12,074 nucleotides of DNA, taken from positions 1-12,074 of the forward strand of contig CALGII010000201.1 of the NCBI GenBank assembly GCA_937915485.1, read 5' to 3'. The translations under genes were made by a program, and so were the position numbers. The notes beneath the pieces were generated by a model, which had not been told where the DNA came from, did not search any database, and was given only the letters and a program-made list of their open reading frames with translations. Every line of letters begins with the position of its first letter. Within the stretch, counting starts at the first letter, position 1. The DNA comes from an uncultured Ignavibacteriota bacterium (GTDB taxonomy: Bacteria; Bacteroidota; Ignavibacteria; Tepidaquicellales; Tepidaquicellaceae). Below, one piece after another: positions 6,724 to 12,074 of the stretch.

Positions 6724-7407
6724 TTATTTTAACAAACTAATGTTATATACTTCAATTTCCGAGAGGTACTTATTAACATTAAGGTGTTCCGGCTTGTAGC
6801 ACTCGAACATTGCAAAGTGAAGAAGTAAATCTTCGTCTTTAAAAATATATCCGTGCCGCATGTAAATCTCGTTTCTCATAAAGCGTTTTTCTTTTTCCGA
6901 AACGCCAATAAGTTCCTCAGGTGAAAGTTTTCTTTCGGATAATTCGGGATAATCCCCGCAGTCGCCCGATTTCTTATCTCTTTTCTGAAAGCCTTCTTTT
7001 TTGGTCTGTTCGGATTTTTTTAGGTTATCCGTTTGAGTGGACGAATTTTCTTTTTTCGGTTTCTGATTTTCGGTGCTTCCGATTTCCTCCCTTGATTTTT
7101 CGAACACGTTACCGGATTTATCGATGAATAAAAAATATCCCGCTATGAACGCTCCCGCGATTACGGAAACGGCAAACAGGATTGCAAAGATTATTAAAAT
7201 AATTTTCAGTGTCGATTTATTCTTCCTGCCCCCGGAGCTGTAAACCGGCTTCTGTAAAGGTTCCACGACAGCGGGTGGCTGATACTCCTGCTTTGGGGGC
7301 GGTGGAATATCCTGAATGTGCTGTCCCGGAGAAACAGCCTTTCCGCAGTTTTGGCAAAACTTGTCTTCCGCTGAAAGTTTATATCCGCAGTTTTCGCAAA
7401 AGTTCAT
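6724..7407 (-). CDS. Zinc-ribbon, single-pass membrane protein with C-terminal YARHG domain
   Basis: A 227-residue protein with three parts. Residues 1-23 form a zinc ribbon with two CxxCG knuckles (Cys4, Cys7, Cys18, Cys21). A Pro-rich linker and basic patch (GGRKNKS) precede one membrane helix (about 66-95), which predicts the ribbon in the cytoplasm and the rest outside. A Lys/Ser/Glu-rich, disordered stretch (100-150) follows. Residues about 168-224 match the YARHG domain pattern: RNEIYMRHGYIF, acidic residues, F..F.CYKP and a final LSEIEVYNI. YARHG domains are extracellular modules of unknown role, named for a motif that here reads YMRHG. The gene begins 6 bases after the protease stop, with no Shine-Dalgarno, so co-translation is likely. 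Its N-terminal plan copies that of the protease. Probable roles are sensing, substrate or partner binding for the protease; this is inference. Confidence 0.85.
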   Translation of the reverse strand: MNFCENCGYKLSAEDKFCQNCGKAVSPGQHIQDIPPPPKQEYQPPAVVEPLQKPVYSSGGRKNKSTLKIILIIFAILFAVSVIAGAFIAGYFLFIDKSGNVFEKSREEIGSTENQKPKKENSSTQTDNLKKSEQTKKEGFQKRDKKSGDCGDYPELSERKLSPEELIGVSEKEKRFMRNEIYMRHGYIFKDEDLLLHFAMFECYKPEHLNVNKYLSEIEVYNISLLK

Positions 7408-7413
7408 ATTGTT

Positions 7414-9714
7414 TTAATTTTGTTTTATTGGTTTTGTTGCTTTCCATCTACCCGACATCTTCAGTCCGATGTTCGAGCCCGACCATTCTCCCGCGATGAC
7501 GTAATTTCCTCCCTCTGCTTTAACACTGCCCGAGAAATGATATTTTGTCATCATGTAAGTAGTGCCAGCCTCGAGGTCGCCGTCATTAAAAGAGAAATCA
7601 AGCGGCGGCGGCGGCATTGTTCCGCCCTTTACGCTCATCTCCGCGTGGATTACGTTTTCCGAAACGAGTGTAACTGTCATTGTCATCGGAAGATACTCGC
7701 CTTTCCCCGTTATCATTGCGTCCTGAATTTTCTTTTCGGCAATTTTATAAGGAGTGCTCCAGACATCCCAGCAGGTCCCGCCGTCCCATTCGCCCACGAG
7801 GTCTTTCGCTTCTATTTTTCCTCCGACAAGTATAGTTTTGCACGCCTTCGTATCAAGCCTCGTAACCTTGACCGTGATTATGGTTTCGGGTTTAGGAATT
7901 GAAAGCGACCAGGTAACCGAGCCCGCCGAAGAGAGTGTCTTTGCTTTCTCGCCGCCGAGAGCGTAATCACCGCCCGTGCACTCGATTTCTAGAACTGCGC
8001 CCTTGTCACCGACGGATTCAAGCGTAGCCGTTATCTTAAACTCGGGCGATGCTCCGTCGGATTTAAGGTCAACATTCATCAACGCGAGAAGTTTCTTCTT
8101 GTCGAGTTTTTTCCCCGTAGCGGATTCAATCGCTTTTATTACGGCATCATCCGCCTGAATCAAGTTCATCTGATAATTCTGCCCGTTGCTTACATCCTTC
8201 GAGGTTTCAGTGAGAATTTTTTTTATTTCGGCGGGGGACAACTTCGGGTTTATCGAGCGAAGAATCGCGATGAGTCCGGTTACCTGAGGAGCCGCGAAAC
8301 TCGTGCCTCTGGATATTTTTCCGTTTTCCATTTTTATGTCGCCGCAGGCAACTACGGTTACCTCGTTCGTGCCGTTCTTTGTCGCAAGATTCGTATAAAC
8401 CGTCTTGTTAACATCTTTGTCCACCGCACCGACGGTTATAAGGTTATCGGTTTTCTTTCCCCATATCTTATTGTCGTTGAGTTGAGTATTCATATCGTTA
8501 CCCGCCGTACCGACAAATATTACGTCCGGATATTTCTTTTGCGCTTTTTCAAGAAATTTCCTGAACAAAAGCGAATATCCCGCGTTCTGGCTGGCCGTGT
8601 AATCATGCAGATGGTTGCTGAAGGAACAATTGATGACTGTAGCGCCTTTATCAATTTGTTTCTGAAGATTCTTCATCGCTTCCATCGTATATGTCTTTCC
8701 GTTTGGAAACTCGATCTGCGAAATATCTTCGGGGTCTAAATCGCCTGCGTTAACTTCAATTCCGCCAAGGTCGTTTCCTGCCATCGTGTTTATCAGAAGA
8801 TTATCTCCGAGGATGGATGCCACGCCTGTCATTCCGCCGTTCTTTTCGTTCGCGGCTATTACCTCCGTAACCATTGTTCCGTGCGTCAGTTGGTTGTTCT
8901 CTTCCATATCGCTTCGGTTAACAGGAACGATGATTCTGTCGCCGCTGTTTATCTCGTCGGATTCATAATTTACTTTTTCGTCAAGAACTCCTACCGTTAC
9001 GTCGTTAAGTTTTACTCCCGACGCTTTTATTATATCCCAGGCCTGCTTGAGGTTAATCATTTTATAAGCATTGCCGAAGTCGCCGTCGTAGAAAGTGTCG
9101 TCGAACGGATTGCAGGATGAGTTCTCCGCGCCGTCTACGTGCATATCGCCGTCGGGGAAAGCGAGTTCAACCTTGTCCGATTTCCCGGCCGTTTCTATTG
9201 CCGACATTAAATCTTCTCTTGTCTTTCCGCCGAATTCAATCTGATACACATTGTTCAGTTCAATCTCTCCGACTACGCTTCCGTTTACAAGTTTAGCAAC
9301 GTCTTCTGCGTCGCCCTTGCCGTACTGTTCTTTTAGCATTATGCCGAACAAATTGGAAGGCGCGCGGGCGCCCTTTTCGAGAGTTATTATTTTATTTTTC
9401 TCGGGTGTTTTCAGATCCGCCGTCATTTTAGGCGGACCCGAAAGGAAAAATTTATACACGAGGATAGAGGCAGCCGCGAGAACCAAAAATATAACAATAA
9501 AAATGTAAACACCTTTTCCTCTCTTCCTGCGCGCCGGCGAGGTTTCAGGCAGAAGCCGGGTGTTCGCTTGTATAAAGACTTCTTGCTGTCGTGAAGCCGG
9601 GTTGTCGCCTGATTCGGTGTTATGAAGATTGCTTTTATCAAGTCCTTTTCCGCAATTAGGGCAAAACCGTGCATCGGGATTGAGTTTTTGCCCGCAGTTT
9701 CCACAGTAATTCAT
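7414..9714 (-). CDS. Membrane-anchored subtilisin-like (S8) serine protease with N-terminal zinc ribbon
   Basis: A 766-residue protein. Residues 1-23 are a zinc ribbon (CGNCG...CPNCG; Cys4, 7, 18, 21). A linker and basic ARRKRGKG precede one membrane helix (69-91), which predicts a cytoplasmic ribbon and extracytoplasmic protease. Residues about 120-187 look like a subtilase propeptide (NLFGIMLKEQ ... YQIEF ... LMSAIE ... VELAFPDGD). The peptidase domain has a complete catalytic set: Asp245 (VGVLDEKV), His278 (THGTMV), oxyanion Asn406 (GTAGND) and Ser472 (RGTSFAAP). The last ~200 residues are a beta-rich tail containing LVGEWDGG, of no family I can name. There is no signal peptidase site and no T9SS tail. 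No Shine-Dalgarno precedes the ATG. It is the first gene of an operon with the YARHG protein. Self-cleavage near the propeptide end would free the protease from its anchor (inference). Confidence 0.92.
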   Translation of the reverse strand: MNYCGNCGQKLNPDARFCPNCGKGLDKSNLHNTESGDNPASRQQEVFIQANTRLLPETSPARRKRGKGVYIFIVIFLVLAAASILVYKFFLSGPPKMTADLKTPEKNKIITLEKGARAPSNLFGIMLKEQYGKGDAEDVAKLVNGSVVGEIELNNVYQIEFGGKTREDLMSAIETAGKSDKVELAFPDGDMHVDGAENSSCNPFDDTFYDGDFGNAYKMINLKQAWDIIKASGVKLNDVTVGVLDEKVNYESDEINSGDRIIVPVNRSDMEENNQLTHGTMVTEVIAANEKNGGMTGVASILGDNLLINTMAGNDLGGIEVNAGDLDPEDISQIEFPNGKTYTMEAMKNLQKQIDKGATVINCSFSNHLHDYTASQNAGYSLLFRKFLEKAQKKYPDVIFVGTAGNDMNTQLNDNKIWGKKTDNLITVGAVDKDVNKTVYTNLATKNGTNEVTVVACGDIKMENGKISRGTSFAAPQVTGLIAILRSINPKLSPAEIKKILTETSKDVSNGQNYQMNLIQADDAVIKAIESATGKKLDKKKLLALMNVDLKSDGASPEFKITATLESVGDKGAVLEIECTGGDYALGGEKAKTLSSAGSVTWSLSIPKPETIITVKVTRLDTKACKTILVGGKIEAKDLVGEWDGGTCWDVWSTPYKIAEKKIQDAMITGKGEYLPMTMTVTLVSENVIHAEMSVKGGTMPPPPLDFSFNDGDLEAGTTYMMTKYHFSGSVKAEGGNYVIAGEWSGSNIGLKMSGRWKATKPIKQN

Positions 9715-10037
9715 AAAGATAAATTTAGTTTAATTAGTATTAATGAACGCTTGCGTCAGCAAGAATCTTCATTAATTACTTTAATGACCCGTTTAAATTG
9801 TTAGGATGACCAACACGATGATGCCGTTAACCCGGGGAATACATCCGCGTATCAGTACCTCTTAAAATATTCATAATTTTTTTATAAATCTACCGAAGGA
9901 AAAAGGGAGATGAAATTAAACCGCGCGCGAAAAATTAATGTACGGATTGATAATATTCACACCCCCTTTGTCTGTTTTTTTTATGGTAAAAATTTTTTAA
10001 GATTTATATATCACCTCAACATAAAAGGAGTAATTAT
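9715..10037. other. Divergent intergenic region between protease and cytochrome operons
   Basis: This 323-bp AT-rich region must carry promoters in both directions. Near the protease start is a long inverted repeat (9739-9776). Near the cytochrome start is a clear Shine-Dalgarno, AAAAGGAG (10023-10030), 7 bases before the ATG. I find no -35/-10 pair that stands out from the AT-rich background. A 43-codon open frame from 9910 ends in an ATGA overlap with the cytochrome start, but does not look like a protein. Confidence 0.5.
9739..9776. promoter_or_regulatory. Long inverted repeat (hairpin or operator) before the zinc-ribbon protease gene
   Basis: ATTAATGAA (9739-9747) is the exact reverse complement of TTCATTAAT (9768-9776). 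Between them CTTGC (9750-9754) pairs with GCAAG (9759-9763) around a GTCA loop. This makes 14 paired bases with a small internal loop, ending 24 bases before the protease ATG on the minus strand. No T run follows, so it is unlikely to be a terminator. It could be a leader RNA hairpin or a dimer-binding operator over the promoter. Confidence 0.5.
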
Positions 10038-11387
10038 ATGAAGTACGCTGCTTTACTTCTCTTTTTTCTGCTTACCCTGACGGTTCAAGCGCAGAACCAA
10101 AAGGGAGGCGATGATGCAAAGGGTATTTTTAAATACGAGAATTTTCAGAAACCCGATGAATGCGGCTCATCCTGCCACGTTGATTTCTACGCGCAGTGGA
10201 AGCAGATGATGATGTCGAAATGTTATACGCACGAATGGGATGAGATAGAATATTTCAAACTCGCCGTACCGCACGCCGAAAAGGACAACAAGGTCGCGGG
10301 CGTGAAGGCGGGCTGCAACGGGTGTCACGCTCCGGCTTCGTTCATGTCGGGCGATGTACCGCCGCCGAAGCCGAATTTCAACTCCCGCGCGAATGAATCC
10401 GTATCCTGCGACATTTGTCACACTGTTACAGGAATTGCGGGCGATACTCCGTTCAATTTCAATTTCATTTCGAATCCCGGAAACGTCAAGTATGGCAACC
10501 GTGATGATTCGGAATCTCCCGCGCACGAGACAGCAAAAAACCCGCTTCTTTCAAGGGCGGAATTCTGCGGCGCGTGTCACAACGAAAAATCTCCTTACGG
10601 TGCCTGGGTCAAAGCCACGCATCTGGAGTGGAAGGACGGACCATACTCTAAAGAAGGAGTGCAATGCCAGAACTGCCACATGCCGAGAACTCCAGGCGTT
10701 ACGTCTGCAATGGGAACGCCCAGACAGGACGCGGCGCAGCACCTTTTTCACGGAGCGCACGATCCGGGAAAGGTGAGAGGTACAGTCGAGTTGAGAATAC
10801 ATCCCGAAATACAGGAAGTCGTTCCCGGCGAGCAGGCAAAATTTACCGTTATACTTTTCAATCAAAAGACAGGGCATAAGTTCCCGACAGGTTCGGCCGA
10901 GGAAAGAATGCTGTGGCTTCACGTCACCGCTACCGACTCGAAAGGGAAGACATATCACCTGAAAGTTGACAGAAAAGGTTTTGAGGGCGAAGATTATACA
11001 ATCGCGTCGAACGTGCTCGCGTATCAGGATATGGGGGTACCGCTTGGGATACCCGGTTTCGCGGGAATTCAGCGCGACGGAATACCCGAGGGAGACAGGA
11101 TTTTCAGAATGCCGTATCTTGACCCGCAGGGGCGGATGACAATACAGCAGTGGAACACGGCGTCTTTCGGACCCGATTACCGTTTGGGTCCTCGCGAAGC
11201 AAAATCAGAAACGTTCACCTGGATTCTTCCCGACGATGTTGAACTCGGTACGCTTACAGTAAAGGCGGTGCTTAATTACCAGAAACTTCCGACACCCGTG
11301 GCGGAATACCTCGGAGTGCCGAAGGAAGAAGCGGAAATAATTGAAGTTAACTTTCATCAAACTTACCTGACGGTTGTCGACGATTAA
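10038..11387 (+). CDS. Five-heme c-type cytochrome, exported
   Basis: A 449-residue exported electron-transfer protein. The signal peptide is residues 1-18 (MKYAALLLFFLLTLTVQA, cut before QNQ). Five CxxCH heme-c sites lie in the first half: CGSSCH (42-47), CNGCH (93-97), CDICH (124-128), CGACH (177-181) and CQNCH (210-214). Nearby His residues, including CYTHEW (62-67) and HLFHGAHDP (235-243), may serve as distal ligands. The first site, with CHVDFYAQWKQ, resembles the cytochrome c554/multiheme family. From about 245 the protein changes to a heme-free beta-sandwich-like half containing GHKFPTG (279-285), a motif seen in some multiheme cytochromes. The ATG has a clear AAAAGGAG at 7-base spacing. 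The next gene follows after 16 bases, so the two are an operon. The redox partner is unknown; periplasmic or outer-membrane electron transfer is likely. Confidence 0.92.
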   Translation: MKYAALLLFFLLTLTVQAQNQKGGDDAKGIFKYENFQKPDECGSSCHVDFYAQWKQMMMSKCYTHEWDEIEYFKLAVPHAEKDNKVAGVKAGCNGCHAPASFMSGDVPPPKPNFNSRANESVSCDICHTVTGIAGDTPFNFNFISNPGNVKYGNRDDSESPAHETAKNPLLSRAEFCGACHNEKSPYGAWVKATHLEWKDGPYSKEGVQCQNCHMPRTPGVTSAMGTPRQDAAQHLFHGAHDPGKVRGTVELRIHPEIQEVVPGEQAKFTVILFNQKTGHKFPTGSAEERMLWLHVTATDSKGKTYHLKVDRKGFEGEDYTIASNVLAYQDMGVPLGIPGFAGIQRDGIPEGDRIFRMPYLDPQGRMTIQQWNTASFGPDYRLGPREAKSETFTWILPDDVELGTLTVKAVLNYQKLPTPVAEYLGVPKEEAEIIEVNFHQTYLTVVDD

Positions 11388-11403
11388 AAAAGAGGATAAA
11401 AAA

Positions 11404-12074
11404 ATGAAGAAAATAATAATTACACTATTCATCACCGCTTTAATCGCGGGATTCTATACGGATTCAAGAGCCATTCCCGCTTTCGCGAGAAAATACAACA
11501 TGTCGTGCAACGTGTGCCACTCGCCGTTTCCGAAACTCAAACCTTACGGCGAGGATTTCGCGGCAAACGGATTTCAACTGCCCGACAAGGAACCCGCAAG
11601 ATTTTTCAAAAACACCGGCGATGAACTGCTGACGCTTATGCGCGAAATTCCGGTCGCCCTTCGTTTCGAACTCTACGGGCAATATGAAAACGCGAGAGAT
11701 GTCAATCCCGATTTTCGCTCTCCGTACATTCTTAAATTGCTTTCGGGCGGAAACATCTACAAGGATATTTCTTATTACTTCTATTTCTTCTTCAGCGAGC
11801 GCGGAAGCGTTGCCGGAATCGAAGACGCCTTTGTAATGTTCAATAATGTCTTATCGAAGAAAATCGATATGGACTTATACGCGGGACAGTTTCAGGTCTC
11901 CGACCCGCTTTTCAAAAGAGAACTTAGAACCGAACTGGAAGATTATAAAATTTACGCGACAACACCCGGACGCTCGATGGCGAATCTGAAATACGACAGA
12001 GGATTGATGCTCACTTACGGCGCTCCGACGAAGACGGATTTCACTCTGGAGGTCATTAACGGAAGCGGCATCGA
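11404..12074 (+). CDS. Outer-membrane beta-barrel-like protein with one N-terminal heme c site (3' partial)
   Basis: The reading frame runs off the right edge; 223 residues are visible. The start ATG follows AGAGGA (11391-11396) at 7-base spacing. A signal peptide of about 23 residues (MKKIIITLFITALIAGF... SRA) precedes FARKYNMSCNVCHSPFPKL, whose CNVCH (11506-11520) is a heme-c site. The phrase FPKLKPYGEDFAANGFQL just after it is typical of a group of heme-tagged outer-membrane proteins. The rest alternates aromatic and polar residues (YYFYFFFSERG, MDLYAGQFQVSDPLF, RGLMLTYGAPTKTDFTLEV) as expected for barrel strands, and has no membrane helices. Being directly downstream of the five-heme cytochrome suggests that the pair passes electrons across or onto the outer membrane; that is inference. 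The porin-like fold is likely but unproven because the C-terminus is missing. Confidence 0.82.
   Translation, partial: MKKIIITLFITALIAGFYTDSRAIPAFARKYNMSCNVCHSPFPKLKPYGEDFAANGFQLPDKEPARFFKNTGDELLTLMREIPVALRFELYGQYENARDVNPDFRSPYILKLLSGGNIYKDISYYFYFFFSERGSVAGIEDAFVMFNNVLSKKIDMDLYAGQFQVSDPLFKRELRTELEDYKIYATTPGRSMANLKYDRGLMLTYGAPTKTDFTLEVINGSGI

Noticed and set aside
7420..7902. A 160-codon open frame on the plus strand
   Set aside because: Antisense to the tail of the subtilisin gene; its Arg/His/Cys-rich composition is typical of a shadow frame.
7414..9714. Subtilisin as a T9SS-secreted enzyme
   Set aside because: The C-terminus lacks the NPFNP-type sorting domain, and the N-terminus is a zinc ribbon plus membrane anchor rather than a cleavable signal peptide.
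9910..10041. A 43-codon frame ending in an ATGA overlap with the cytochrome start
   Set aside because: The purine-rich Shine-Dalgarno-like run abuts the ATG, the product looks random and AT-driven, and the cytochrome has its own well-spaced Shine-Dalgarno.
10551..10958. A 135-codon open frame on the minus strand
   Set aside because: Antisense to the five-heme cytochrome; the Cys and Arg richness mirrors the heme motifs on the other strand.

Overview
The window looks like part of a chromosome from an Ignavibacteria-type member of the Bacteroidota/Chlorobiota group. The main clue is two proteins ending in type IX secretion (T9SS) sorting domains of the NYPNPFNP...RMILxK style, which are abundant in that class. 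Multiheme cytochromes and moderately AT-rich DNA with A/T-flanked terminators fit this. Shine-Dalgarno sequences are strong on some genes and absent on others. No tRNA, rRNA, CRISPR array, transposase or phage gene was seen, and the taxonomic call is an inference from protein style only.

Layout. (1) 3-1346, plus strand: the C-terminal part of a secreted M1 metallo-aminopeptidase with a T9SS tail, closed by a strong terminator. (2) 1465-1944, plus: a small cytoplasmic protein resembling DUF6530. (3) 4216-1974, minus: two adjacent genes that together contain the motifs of one NfrB-like family 2 glycosyltransferase. The catalytic core is split between them, and a -1 slippery heptamer lies just before the first stop. 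(4) 6402-4585, minus: a secreted YCF48-type beta-propeller with seven blades, two fibronectin-III-like domains and a T9SS tail, flanked by a strong terminator. (5) 9714-6724, minus: a two-gene operon. It encodes a membrane-anchored subtilisin-like protease and a YARHG-domain protein, both starting with the same N-terminal plan of four-cysteine zinc ribbon, linker and one transmembrane helix. (6) 10038 to the right edge, plus: a five-heme cytochrome c and the start of an outer-membrane beta-barrel-like protein with one heme motif near its N-terminus.

How it fits together. Most of the window deals with the cell envelope: exported hydrolase and adhesin-like proteins, a polysaccharide synthase-like enzyme, a membrane protease pair and an electron-transfer pair. 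Regions 5 and 6 diverge from a 323-bp intergenic segment that carries a long inverted repeat close to the protease start. The two most unusual items are the zinc-ribbon protease/YARHG operon, which I do not recognise as a described system, and the split glycosyltransferase with its possible frameshift site.
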